DNA from: SZUA-229 sp964531165
GTDB taxonomy: Bacteria > Pseudomonadota > Gammaproteobacteria > SZUA-229
DNA: 64,000 bases
NCBI GenBank assembly: GCA_964531165.1
Contig: CAZHEA010000005.1
Span: 24,506 to 88,505, forward strand
Direction: 5' to 3'
Position 1 is the first letter of the stretch. Each line of letters opens with the position of its first letter. Of the stretch, positions 26,901 through 35,862 are shown piece by piece. The position numbers and the translations under genes are program-made. The notes beneath the pieces are model-generated. The model saw only the letters and a program-made list of their open reading frames with translations. It was not told the origin of the DNA and made no database searches.

Positions 26901-28586
26901 TTTTTCAAACAGCTGATGAATACATTGGCTATTGTCATAGTTACTTTCTGTTTGATTCCATTGGTTAATTAATTTTTCGTAATCAGCAGTGGATAATAAT
27001 GAGGTATCTGCAAGACTTGCCTGTGAATTACTCACTGTATTGTCTAAAAACGAAATAAATAATTTTTGCAGCTGGGCTATTTTATTTGCACTATAACTAT
27101 GTTCATTAAAATGCCAGACAACTTCCGCAGTCTGAGTATTAATCGCTAAAACCAGATCCGCATCGGTGCAGGAATCTATTTGCTGATTGCTTTGTACTTC
27201 AGTAATGACTAGCGTTTTATTAATTGAGTTAAGCTTTAGTTCCGGATGCCGGCTAATTAAATCTTTACAGTAACGCCCATCTTCTGAACTCCGGGCAAGT
27301 TTTTGTTCGGTTGAGTCTAAAATATCAGCAACTGCAGCAGCAAAATCAATATCGAATTTAAGCGGTACACATGTCTCTATCATCAGTTTGTTAATTGCAT
27401 TTTTTTCAGGCTGATAAAAAAACAGATTGAACTCAGACTGACAGGTAAGACGCGCAAAAAACAATGTTAAGTAACTCTGCATTGTTTGCAGACTTTCACC
27501 TGATAACTGCGGCGTATTTTGCGATGACGATACATAAGACGACTTGCCTGCACTCTGTGCCTTTTCAGATTCAGTGGATGGCACTAACTGGTTTAATGCT
27601 TGTAACTGCTGCAACCAGTTATCTTCATGTTTACAGAAGCTTTCATTAAATTGTGTTAATTCAGCTGCTTTAGCCTGATCAATTACAGGTAATACATCAC
27701 CTACTTTTATAGATGTTTGCTTTACCAGTTCATTAACACTTATGTTATTTCCCTGACTATCCATAATGCTGGAACATGAGATCACTGCATCTTTAGCGGA
27801 AATATCCAACGTAGAATCCAGAGATATAATCTGCCCTGGTTGAGCTGCTGCTGTATTGCAGACAGTTGCCTCATGAATATAAAAAACATTATCGTTTAGT
27901 AAAATTTTAGGTAACGAAACAGGATTGGAATAAGGACCGAAGTGTAACGCACGTATGGTTGCATCAATTTTATCAGCATCACATTGCCAGTCTAAAATAG
28001 CCATTGCCGGAATACGCTGACAACCGCGGTAAAAAACCGATTCACCGGCATCTTGCGCAAGCCTGGTTAATTTATTATTTGACAAATCCAGCATTAAATC
28101 ACTAAAACTGGTTAATGCGGCTTCATAACATTTTGCATTTAAAGTGAATGCGGTTTCATTTGATTCAAGTTCAAATTTAACCTGCTTTAATACATGTCCT
28201 TCATCTACCGCTTCAGTCATTTCATGCCAGGTAATACCGTGCTCGGTTTCCTGATTGTATATCGCCCATGTCGTGACGTTTAAGCCGGCATAGCCGGGCA
28301 GTAAGCCATCATGAAAATTGATTGCGGTATTTTTTGCGAGTTTTAAAACCACAGAGGGTATAATTTTAAGGTGTGTAATACTGAAAATGTAATCAACAGA
28401 GCCTAAAGCTATAAGCTGCTTCTGATCGGCAACACTGAATACGCTAAAACCAGAATTATTTGCCCAGTTAATAATTGAAGCATCATCACTAACAACCGCT
28501 TTAACTTCTATATTCTGGTCTTTAATAACCTGATAACACTGTATTAATAGTGACTTTCCGCCAAACAGATAACATGTTTTACTCAT
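23931..28586 (-). CDS. Formyltransferase-NRPS starter with luciferase-like monooxygenase inside the A domain
   Basis: The protein has 1,551 residues. Residues 1-250 form a formyltransferase-like domain with INFHDGLLPGYAG near 90 and TEAVDEG near 126, giving the Asn-His-Asp set of that family. Residues 300-540 look like a condensation-domain remnant without an HHxxxDG motif. The adenylation domain starts near 555 with YTIYTSGSTGKPKG near 705, is interrupted from about 775 to 1138 by an FMN-dependent luciferase-like monooxygenase of the MupA/Atu3671 type (WTPERHFHSFGG, AIAAGWQPNDF, PIWVTTAGNPETF), then resumes with NMYGPTETTIWS and YSTGD. The PCP has DIGGHSLL near 1478. The hand-read pocket D-I-L-Q-M-G-M-I-W-K suggests glycine. 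It is the first gene of the operon and the probable starter module; N-formylation and alpha-oxidation of the starter are inferred. Confidence 0.9.
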   Translation of the reverse strand: MSKTCYLFGGKSLLIQCYQVIKDQNIEVKAVVSDDASIINWANNSGFSVFSVADQKQLIALGSVDYIFSITHLKIIPSVVLKLAKNTAINFHDGLLPGYAGLNVTTWAIYNQETEHGITWHEMTEAVDEGHVLKQVKFELESNETAFTLNAKCYEAALTSFSDLMLDLSNNKLTRLAQDAGESVFYRGCQRIPAMAILDWQCDADKIDATIRALHFGPYSNPVSLPKILLNDNVFYIHEATVCNTAAAQPGQIISLDSTLDISAKDAVISCSSIMDSQGNNISVNELVKQTSIKVGDVLPVIDQAKAAELTQFNESFCKHEDNWLQQLQALNQLVPSTESEKAQSAGKSSYVSSSQNTPQLSGESLQTMQSYLTLFFARLTCQSEFNLFFYQPEKNAINKLMIETCVPLKFDIDFAAAVADILDSTEQKLARSSEDGRYCKDLISRHPELKLNSINKTLVITEVQSNQQIDSCTDADLVLAINTQTAEVVWHFNEHSYSANKIAQLQKLFISFLDNTVSNSQASLADTSLLSTADYEKLINQWNQTESNYDNSQCIHQLFEKQVEKTPAATALSFSGTEISYKELNQRANQVAHYLISKNLKPDQLVGVLLDRSIDMIVCMLGVLKSGAAYLPLDPTYPKDRIEYMLEDAQVAAVITQNDHVDYLHNLTVNVLFIDTAQSSLASFAQTNPVTSVTSHHLAYTIYTSGSTGKPKGVMVEHANVANFFHGMNSVITDPHGVWLAVTSISFDISVLEIFWTLASGYELALFSDAQRKSSKKTRTAYPDQDIEFSLFYWNVADDESEYDDDPYRLLMESAKFGDKNNFKAVWTPERHFHSFGGLYPNPSVTSAALAAITENIHIRAGSCVVPLHHPIRIAEDWSMIDNISKGRAGLAIAAGWQPNDFVIMPQNFADAKNVMFESAKTVQKLWSGETLEFTGHDGKDVKVRTLPRPVQKKLPIWVTTAGNPETFRQAGETGANILTHLLGQTVDEVAVNIEIYREAYKKAGYAGEGHVTLLLHTLVGDDDEKVKNLARAPMKKYLKSAMFLVKAAAWNFPTFKALSEETGQTLDEFFENITDEDFDGILEFAFLRYYETSGLFGTPERCLAMVDRVKEIGVNEIGCLIDYGLDTENVLKHLPPLNNLRKLSIKQAVSEAEHDLSVADIIESRSVTHLQCTPSMASMLVADSDSADKLNKIKHIMIGGEAFPMNLAKQLTSRVQNTVTNMYGPTETTIWSTTQNINASDQKILIGKPIANTQLYVLDKFKQPVPVNTPGELYIAGDGVVRGYHQRADLSAEKFINNPFVDDSSSRMYSTGDLVQYNDDGVLECLGRIDHQIKIRGYRIELGEIESLLSNDDTVSDAVVVLREDTPNDKRLVAYVVANPAQTIDAVALKKVLAADLPEFMVPSIFVELKALPLTPNGKTDRNALPAPEQKKQTASRASFVKPESALQESIVACWQAVLNLEKIGLDDNFFDIGGHSLLVVEVLSKLREAIDQPVKMIDMFRFPTIRQFSDYLSADTDTNSKLSESEDRAKARKDARKNTLNRRRARQK

Positions 28587-29080
28587 TTTGATTTCCTATA
28601 CCACTTTTTATTTTTTAAAGCGCCATTAACTAATATGCCGACACTTTAGTATTTATTATTAATTACTCATCCATTGAACAATTCAGACTGACACAAGCCC
28701 TTATTTGCATCAACTTTTTTAGACATAAAACTAAACAAAAGCCAGACATTCCTGAGTAGACCGGCGATATATTCAATGATCTATAACAAATGTGACTTAT
28801 AGTACTGTATTTTATGAACTTTTTAAACTAATGAACGATTATCATGACGCATAAATTTATCCCTTATGTAGCCCGATTAATGTAAAAATTAGCCGATAAA
28901 CACATTAGATACAATTTATAATTTAGACTAGATATGAATGATTTTACGTGATTTGCTGGAAAACACAGCGATAAACCAGAGAAGTCACAACAACATTGAG
29001 ACAAATCAATCGCCCCTGATACTCGCTTTACAAGGGCAATTGAAGAGTGGAATTAAGATGAAACTGAATATGGCCAGCGC
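28587..29080. other. Intergenic region carrying the NRPS/PKS operon promoter
   Basis: This A+T-rich gap lies between the PKD lipoprotein gene and the formyl-NRPS gene, both on the minus strand. It must hold the operon promoter, but I find no convincing -35/-10 or sigma-54 match. A weak hairpin (CAAT-GCCC at 29007-29015 with GGGC-ATTG at 29034-29042) could end the lipoprotein transcript. No gene or repeat is seen. Confidence 0.55.
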
Positions 29081-31576
29081 TTACTGAATTATTTCAAAAC
29101 TATCCGCGGTGCCTACAAAAGGCAAATTAGACACGCTTTGAGCATAGGTAATCAGGCCAACATAGACAGAAGCCCCATAACTGGGCGCCCCACCAGGCAA
29201 CGCACCACCACCTCGAGAATAACCCTCATAAAGCTGCCAGTTATCAGATTGACTGACACCTACAGGTGATTGCCAGTATACCGTCAGAGATCTATTCGAG
29301 TTGCCGACAATTCTCAGATCAACCCTGCCTGATGACGCAACGCCCTGACCTGCATCATCAACACTGGAAGACCCATCGACGGTGTTCTTACCTTCAACTG
29401 TGAATGATGTACTTCCACGATGACCAACAACAATGTGAGATGAATTTTTACTTGCTAAATCAAGCACGTGCACCTGCACACCAGCAAAGATAAACTGATA
29501 GCCATTGGGGGTCGGCGCTGTCTGCGAATCAGACTGAGTACCTATACCGATATTTCTCACAATAACTTCAAATGGAAAACTGACTAATTTAGCGTCAAGA
29601 CGTCCCTGCACATTATTGTAATGCAGGGTTTTATCACCACTATTATCAACCAGATTCGCTCGATAACGACCATTCACTCTAGCAACATCAGGCAAATCTG
29701 TCGCATTGTTTACCGTATAACCAATTAATGCACCGTCACCATCAAACAGGTCAATGTCACTGGCCGCCTGTGTTGCACTTTGTACTAGTAGTGAATCAGC
29801 CCGACTAAAGAGAAAACCATCACTTACAGTCAGCGACACAAGGTATTCCCCGTCTTTATCAGCGGTAAACGACGGTGTGGCGATATTAGGATCATCTAAC
29901 ACAGCAATACTGTCGGCCGGTACACTTAACGACCAATCGTAACTCAGGTTATCATTGTTCGGGTCATCACTCGCCCGACCATCTAGATTAACCTTTGCAC
30001 CTGTCGTTACATTTTGATTTGCACCGGCATCGGCTACTGGTGGACTATTACTTGTCGTTGCGCTAATGACTACAGAATCAAGCTCACTGTTTAACTGACC
30101 ATCATTAACGATTAAATTAACCACATAATCACCGTCAACATCAGCCGTAAAATTTGTTATTTGAGTGTTTGCTGGTACCAGAGCTGCACCACTAGTCATA
30201 GGCCTGGTTGCTAGTACCCAGCTATATGACAGATCATCACCATTCACATCCATACTGCCAATTGCGTTAAGCTCAACATTAGTGCCCGTCGATACACTTT
30301 GATTAGCCCCTGCGTCTGCCGTGGGAGCGACATTAGCGGCGCTACTGGTAATTAAGACCGTATCGACCTGACTCATCAGAACACCATCACTAACCGTTAA
30401 ACTGACCAGATAACTGCCGTCGCTGTCCGCATTAAATGTTGGCGACACCGCACTAGTTGAGCTCAAAACCGCCTGGCTATTTGCAGGCTTCGACAGAACC
30501 CAGCTAAAGGTTAAGTTATCTTTATCTGCATCATCACTTTTGCTACCATCCAGCTTAACCTGCGAGCCCGTATTCACCGACTGTGCGGGGCCTGCATCAG
30601 CAATTGGCGCGCTATTAGCTGTTGAACTCGTAATAACGACCGTATCACTCGGGCTGGTAAGCAACCCGTCATTAACCGTTAAGGTTGCCACGAATCTGCC
30701 ATCAACATCAGCCATAAACTCAGGCATAACCGCAGATGAAGAACTTAACGAAGCCTGACTCCCCTCAGGCACAGTCAGCACCCAGTTGAAGCTTAAGTTG
30801 TCGACATCCGCATCACTGCTATCACTACCGTCGAGCATAACCGGCACTAATGAGCCGGTAGAAACATTTTGATTAATACCGGCATTTGCTACCGGTGCAC
30901 TATTTGCTGTTGAACTCACAATAATAACGTTGTCAGCCTCACTTGAAAACTCACCATCATTTACCGTTAAGCTAACAACATAGCGACCATCGCGATCGGC
31001 TATAAAAGTGGGTGCTACAGCATTAAGCGAACTCAGAACCGCATTACTACCCTGTGGCTTTTCAAGCAGCCAGCTAAAACTGAGTGTATCCTTATCCGCA
31101 TCAGTGCTTTCGCTACCATCAAGACGAATCAGGGCCGTAGTAAAGACATTTTGATTAGCCCCGGCATTTGCAACCGGCGCGCTGTTAGCGACAGAACTCA
31201 CCACGGTAACATAAGATATTGAACTCAATACTCCGTCACTCACTGTCACACTCAACACATATTCGCCACTGACATCAGCGATAAATTCCGGGGTTATTGT
31301 TTCATCATTGCGTAAAACTGTGTTGCTGCTTGCAGGGCTTGTAACGAAAACCCAGCGATAAGTTAACCCACTTTGTTTTGGATCTTGACTGTCACTTGCA
31401 TCGAGTTGAACCAGGGAACCGGTTTTAATGTTTTGGTTACTACCTGCATCTGCCTCAGGCTTCGGGCTCGAAGTAACAGGATCAGTCTCCAACTGCCCTT
31501 CACAAGACCAAAGTACAGCAACAAACATCAACAGGAATATTTTATTCCCGATATAAAAAGTAGATTTGAAAGACAT
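29081..31576 (-). CDS. PKD-repeat surface lipoprotein with C-terminal concanavalin-like domain
   Basis: This 831-residue protein has a lipoprotein-type signal (FLLMFVAVLWSCEG, lipid-modified Cys near residue 25; Trp at -2 is unusual). Six or so PKD/REJ-like repeats of about 93 residues follow, each with PVADAGANQNV, LDGSxSxDADxDxLSFSW and GxYxVSLTVNDG patterns. The last 210 residues (from DIDLFDGDGALIGY) match most of the neighbouring 267-residue lipoprotein, with shared stretches such as SSHIVVGHRG, GKNT, SSSVDD and VYVGLITYAQ. That domain resembles beta-jelly-roll carbohydrate-binding folds, but I cannot name a family. It is probably outer-membrane anchored and may bind or organise the exopolysaccharide. 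Confidence 0.8.
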   Translation of the reverse strand: MSFKSTFYIGNKIFLLMFVAVLWSCEGQLETDPVTSSPKPEADAGSNQNIKTGSLVQLDASDSQDPKQSGLTYRWVFVTSPASSNTVLRNDETITPEFIADVSGEYVLSVTVSDGVLSSISYVTVVSSVANSAPVANAGANQNVFTTALIRLDGSESTDADKDTLSFSWLLEKPQGSNAVLSSLNAVAPTFIADRDGRYVVSLTVNDGEFSSEADNVIIVSSTANSAPVANAGINQNVSTGSLVPVMLDGSDSSDADVDNLSFNWVLTVPEGSQASLSSSSAVMPEFMADVDGRFVATLTVNDGLLTSPSDTVVITSSTANSAPIADAGPAQSVNTGSQVKLDGSKSDDADKDNLTFSWVLSKPANSQAVLSSTSAVSPTFNADSDGSYLVSLTVSDGVLMSQVDTVLITSSAANVAPTADAGANQSVSTGTNVELNAIGSMDVNGDDLSYSWVLATRPMTSGAALVPANTQITNFTADVDGDYVVNLIVNDGQLNSELDSVVISATTSNSPPVADAGANQNVTTGAKVNLDGRASDDPNNDNLSYDWSLSVPADSIAVLDDPNIATPSFTADKDGEYLVSLTVSDGFLFSRADSLLVQSATQAASDIDLFDGDGALIGYTVNNATDLPDVARVNGRYRANLVDNSGDKTLHYNNVQGRLDAKLVSFPFEVIVRNIGIGTQSDSQTAPTPNGYQFIFAGVQVHVLDLASKNSSHIVVGHRGSTSFTVEGKNTVDGSSSVDDAGQGVASSGRVDLRIVGNSNRSLTVYWQSPVGVSQSDNWQLYEGYSRGGGALPGGAPSYGASVYVGLITYAQSVSNLPFVGTADSFEIIQ

Positions 31577-31681
31577 AATGATAGATTTTTCGCAGAATTA
31601 ATGGACAGGAGTAATAACTTTAGTAAAGAACCAGCACTAATAATCAGGTCTGGTTCATTGTTTTGGTGCATTTAGAAAATA

Positions 31682-32485
31682 TCATTCAAAAATCTCTATT
31701 GCATCACAAGTACCTACAAATGGCAGATCCTGACTTCCCTGAGCATAAGTAATGAGGCCAACATAAACGGTCGCCCCATAAGTAGGAGCAATTCCCGGCA
31801 ATCGTCCTCCACCTCTTTTATAGCCTTCATAAAGAACCCAGTTATCTTCACTTTGATCCGGTTGTTGCCAGTATATAGTTATCGTTCTATCAGAATTACC
31901 GACAACACGAATATCAGCTCGCCCTAAGGGCACAACATTAGAACCGATATCATCAACCGATGAAGAGCCATTCAAGGTATTTTTACCTTCGATAGTAAAT
32001 GGCGTACCGCCTCTATGACCGACAACGATATGCGATGAATTACGCGATTCAAGGTCAGGAACATGTATTTGAACACCAGCAAAAATATAACTACTGCCAT
32101 TGGAGCTATGAGGTATCTGTGAATCCAGCTGTGTCCCTATACCTATATTTCTAGCAATAAATATAAAGGGAAAAGACAGCAGTTTAGCGTCCAGACGACC
32201 CTGATCATTTTGATAATGTAAGGTAATATCGTTTGAGTTATCCGTTAAATTAGCCCGATACCGGCCCGAAACTACAGTCACATCGGGCAAACTACTTTCA
32301 TTGTTAGTAATAAAGCCGAGCAGATTTCCATTAACCGAAAAATCATCGCTTTTTATCGATAATTCAGTTGAATTTGTGCCTCCTCCAGAAACAGAAGGAT
32401 CGTTATTGTTAACAGACGCATCATCTGAAGAGCCACATGCAACCGAACCCAGAAGATACAATAACAATAGAGAGAATTTTTTCAT
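31682..32485 (-). CDS. Lipoprotein with the same C-terminal domain as the PKD protein
   Basis: The product has 267 residues with a lipobox at SVACGS (Cys near 17), then a Ser/Asn-rich linker and a single domain of about 215 residues. The domain closely parallels the C-terminus of the next gene downstream: RGRLDAKL-like strands, RNIGIGTQ, SSHIVVGHRGG, GKNTLNGSSSVDD, YEGYKRGGGRLPG, YGATVYVGLITYAQ and a final DLPFVGT. The two genes are tandem on the minus strand, about 105 bases apart, and look like a duplication with PKD repeats gained or lost. The function is unknown; binding of a surface glycan is a reasonable guess given the neighbouring lyase-like enzymes. Confidence 0.75.
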   Translation of the reverse strand: MKKFSLLLLYLLGSVACGSSDDASVNNNDPSVSGGGTNSTELSIKSDDFSVNGNLLGFITNNESSLPDVTVVSGRYRANLTDNSNDITLHYQNDQGRLDAKLLSFPFIFIARNIGIGTQLDSQIPHSSNGSSYIFAGVQIHVPDLESRNSSHIVVGHRGGTPFTIEGKNTLNGSSSVDDIGSNVVPLGRADIRVVGNSDRTITIYWQQPDQSEDNWVLYEGYKRGGGRLPGIAPTYGATVYVGLITYAQGSQDLPFVGTCDAIEIFE

Positions 32486-32938
32486 TTATTGATCTCGTCT
32501 TTTCATACATTATTAATATAATTATAACATTCTAAATGACTATCATGCGAAGAATTAAGCATAAGCAACCATCGAAAAAACACACTCATTAAACAAAATG
32601 ACGATATATTAACTCAATGAATTACATATTCTTCGGCTGTTCATTAATTAAGAGTACAAAAATATCAAAATCAAGCTGCCATCTCTTAACATTTACAAAA
32701 TCTGCATCTCACCCGTTAATTTAATATAACGGCAAAAATGACTAGTAATTCACATTAGTCATATTTAGAATCCCGGTCTGGCTAGTGGTTCACGTAAATT
32801 TGAACCAGCACACAGTTTAACTGGCATTTTAAAACGATAATCCAATCCAGAATTTAAATACATCAAATGACCAACTAAAAAGCATCAAATGAAAATATTT
32901 GTAACTAACTCCTTTTTATTAGGTATGGGAAATCTTTC
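32486..32938. other. Divergent intergenic region
   Basis: This gap separates the minus-strand lipoprotein genes from the plus-strand lyase genes and should hold promoters for both. It is A+T-rich. I see no ORF, repeat, RNA motif or clear sigma-54 site in it. Confidence 0.5.
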
Positions 32939-35782
32939 ATGAATGCTTTTATATACAAATCCAGGATTTTATTATTAATCGTGTCTTTTCAACTCGTATC
33001 ATGTGCGGGTGAAGTAGACGATATCCCTGAAGCTGCTGCCAGTCCGGGACAAAGTAATAACAACCCTGCTGATACAATCGCACCAAGCAAACCTTCCAGT
33101 CTGACGGTTACCGACAATCAGATTTCCAGCATTCAAATTAGCTGGCAGGCGTCAACAGACAATGCAGGTATAGCAACTTATTCTATCTACCGTAATGGTA
33201 GTTTTTACGCAACATCTAATAACACTGTTTTCACGGATAACAATATTTCTGGCAATACAGCTTATCAATATTACGTTGAAGCTTATGACACTTCCGGTAA
33301 CAAGTCTGCTGTATCCAGCACCCTGAACATCACCTCTATAGAAAGCCCGACAAGTGGTAACACACCACCAACCGGAGGTGGCACACCATCCAATAATGAT
33401 ACGGTCTCACCAACCACACCATCCAGCCTGGTCGCGGGTAATGTACTAAGCTCTAGTGTTAGTTTTAGCTGGAATGCATCAACTGACGATACAGCAGTAA
33501 TTGGATACAATATATACAGAAATGGCAATTCTATTGGTATCGCAATAACTAACACATTTGTCGATAATGCCGTTGCCAGTTCAAGCAACTATGTCTACAG
33601 CGTTCAGGCTTATGATGCAGCAAACAATCGCTCATCATTATCTTCACAGATAAATATTTCAACACCTGCCGCCCCTCCGATTAATAACAATAATACCGTT
33701 AGTCGTGATTACATTTTATTTTTAAATGATGCCAAGTTAGCTGCAATTACAGCAGATTCAGGCAATGCAAATAGTCCATGGCCGACCATGCGTCAGTTTT
33801 GTACTGACCGAGACGGATTGAATCCACCATGGGATTATCAGGGAAGCCAGTACTATCGTTATGCCGTTAATTTCGCATTATGCTATCGGGTTGAGAGTTA
33901 TTTAGGTAATGCGACTGCAGCGGTTACTCATGCAGAAAACGCTTTACGAATTTTAAATAACAACCTGATCAGTTTTTCAAGCTTTTCAAATGATAGTGGC
34001 TATGGTATCCGTAATTACGGTCCCGGCCTTGCAATCACCTATAGCTGGTTAAGTGACTATTCAGGATTTACTGCCGGACAAAGAGCCGCAGCCCGCTCAC
34101 GTATGAAAGAGTGGACTGACTGGTTTGCAGTAAGTGGTTACTCAAGAAATGAGCCTATCGCAAATTACCATGCCGGTTATATGGAAGCTGCCGTACTCTC
34201 GAGTATTGCCATTTATAATGATGACCCCGATGGCGACACATATTTACAAACTGCTATTTCTTTATTTAATGATGGGCGAACACTGTTTGATGCAACAATG
34301 CCAGGCGGTCACTGGCCTGAAGGCTGGAGTTACGGTGCTGGTGTGTATGCCTCATACGCCATGGCTACAGCAGCTCTCGTTGAAGCAACTAATGATGCAA
34401 CCTATAAGCAGTTTAGCTGGTTGGAAAAGAATATCGATCTTAAATTAGCGGCACTAAGCCCTGATGGAAAATATTTTTATGATGACGGGCTGTGGAGCTT
34501 AAATCGTAATGGAGTACCATTAATTCAGGACATGTACTCTATTGGGTACTTATATGGCTGGGATACACCAAATGGGCAAAAGACTCAACGTTACATAGAA
34601 AACACCGGGCTTAAAAACTCATCTAACGAATGGCGTGACTTTTTATTCTATAGTGATAGCGCTGCGGCAGGCTCAGTTGCAGACAACAACGTGAGTAACT
34701 CATACCATGCCACTGGAACAGGCCTGGTCACCATGCGCGGCAAACGTTCTGACCCGAATGCGACCTGGGGAAGCTTTATAGCCGGTCCTTACCTGTCTTA
34801 TGAAAATGAACAGGATTTTGATCAGGGCCATATGATTATCTATAAAACAGCACCTCTTTTAGTGGATGCCGGACATGGTTTATACAATCCAGATAATTTA
34901 ACTGCTACACAACATCACAATACATACACATTAGAAAACAGAACTGATGTTTCTTTCAATGGGCAACGTAATAACGCACAAACTGAAGGATGCCCAAATG
35001 ATCCTATTGGAATAGAAAAGTATCTTGATAACACGTCAAGTGTATTTACTAGAGGTGAGTTTTCAAACGCATACAAACCCAAGCCATTATATGACGGAAC
35101 ATGCTATAGCCCCGGCATAAAGAGCCTTACGCGTAATGTCTTTTATTTAAGACCTAATCTGTTTTTTGTTTACGATCAGATCGAAAAAATAGCCTCTCAG
35201 GCAACTGTATTACCACACATGCGTCTACACTTCCCTACTCAACCTTCTGGCGTAAACTCTAATCGCGACGTAACAGTCAATAATGGAACCGGTAGATTAC
35301 ACGTATCAACCGTCTTCCCCGTCAACTCAGTAAATACTATTGTTAATAACTCCTCAACAGGAGCTGCTAAAGCAGGCTGGACAATGGACATCGCTCACTC
35401 TGATAACTCATTAATGTATTATAATTACCTTAATGTATTAAGAGCTGGACTCAATCAAAGCAACTATGCAGCACCGGTAACGACAGCTATCAGTGGCAAC
35501 AACTCATATGGTGTATTTGTTAGCAATTTAAATACTGACGAGCTTACAAATGGATCCGTCACTGTTATTTTTATTGACTCTGCCGGTAACGGTATCCCCT
35601 CAAACGCGTCATATACTTTACCTGGCGCAGCATCACAATCAAAAAATTACATCCTCAACTTAAAAGCAAATACGCAATATAGTGTCGATATAAGCACAAA
35701 TGGTAATACTTCAATTACGATAACAGAAGGTGCAGGAAGCTATACCTCTGACCAGTCAGGCATGATTGAAATAAATTTATAA
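32939..35782 (+). CDS. Secreted heparinase II/III-like polysaccharide lyase lipoprotein with two FN3 domains
   Basis: The protein has 947 residues with a lipobox at LVSCAG (Cys near 22). Two fibronectin type III domains (about 48-130 and 155-240) each contain PSSL and ISWQAS/FSWNAS, joined by Gly/Thr/Asn linkers. The remaining 680 residues form an (alpha/alpha) toroid plus beta-sandwich typical of heparinase II/III-like enzymes: NDSGYGIRNYGPGLA, NYHAGYMEA, GGHWPEGWSYGAGVY, FYDDGLWSLN, then DQGHMIIYKTAPLLVDAGHG. The conserved Asn, His and Tyr in these segments are likely catalytic. Such enzymes cleave uronate-containing polysaccharides by beta-elimination. A paralogue without FN3 domains lies at 37506-39713. 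The substrate may be the EPS made by this locus, which probably contains an aminouronic acid; this is inferred. Confidence 0.8.
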   Translation: MNAFIYKSRILLLIVSFQLVSCAGEVDDIPEAAASPGQSNNNPADTIAPSKPSSLTVTDNQISSIQISWQASTDNAGIATYSIYRNGSFYATSNNTVFTDNNISGNTAYQYYVEAYDTSGNKSAVSSTLNITSIESPTSGNTPPTGGGTPSNNDTVSPTTPSSLVAGNVLSSSVSFSWNASTDDTAVIGYNIYRNGNSIGIAITNTFVDNAVASSSNYVYSVQAYDAANNRSSLSSQINISTPAAPPINNNNTVSRDYILFLNDAKLAAITADSGNANSPWPTMRQFCTDRDGLNPPWDYQGSQYYRYAVNFALCYRVESYLGNATAAVTHAENALRILNNNLISFSSFSNDSGYGIRNYGPGLAITYSWLSDYSGFTAGQRAAARSRMKEWTDWFAVSGYSRNEPIANYHAGYMEAAVLSSIAIYNDDPDGDTYLQTAISLFNDGRTLFDATMPGGHWPEGWSYGAGVYASYAMATAALVEATNDATYKQFSWLEKNIDLKLAALSPDGKYFYDDGLWSLNRNGVPLIQDMYSIGYLYGWDTPNGQKTQRYIENTGLKNSSNEWRDFLFYSDSAAAGSVADNNVSNSYHATGTGLVTMRGKRSDPNATWGSFIAGPYLSYENEQDFDQGHMIIYKTAPLLVDAGHGLYNPDNLTATQHHNTYTLENRTDVSFNGQRNNAQTEGCPNDPIGIEKYLDNTSSVFTRGEFSNAYKPKPLYDGTCYSPGIKSLTRNVFYLRPNLFFVYDQIEKIASQATVLPHMRLHFPTQPSGVNSNRDVTVNNGTGRLHVSTVFPVNSVNTIVNNSSTGAAKAGWTMDIAHSDNSLMYYNYLNVLRAGLNQSNYAAPVTTAISGNNSYGVFVSNLNTDELTNGSVTVIFIDSAGNGIPSNASYTLPGAASQSKNYILNLKANTQYSVDISTNGNTSITITEGAGSYTSDQSGMIEINL

Positions 35783-35785
35783 AAC

Positions 35786-35817
35786 TATCTGTATGCTTTA
35801 CTTAAAGCATACAGATA
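35786..35817. repeat. 15-base perfect inverted repeat
   Basis: TATCTGTATGCTTTA (35786-35800) and TAAAGCATACAGATA (35803-35817) are exact reverse complements separated by two bases. They lie 4 bases after the stop of the first lyase gene and about 45 bases before the next gene. There is no T-run, so this is more likely an mRNA-stabilising hairpin or attenuator than a simple terminator. Confidence 0.6.
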
Positions 35818-35862
35818 CAATCTGAATATAAAACCATTTATATATGTACAGGCAACGATGAC

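Noticed and set aside
28587..29080. Possible sigma-54 site for the NRPS operon (GC and GG elements near 28850)
   Set aside because: The spacing fits but the -24 half has almost no consensus bases beyond GG.
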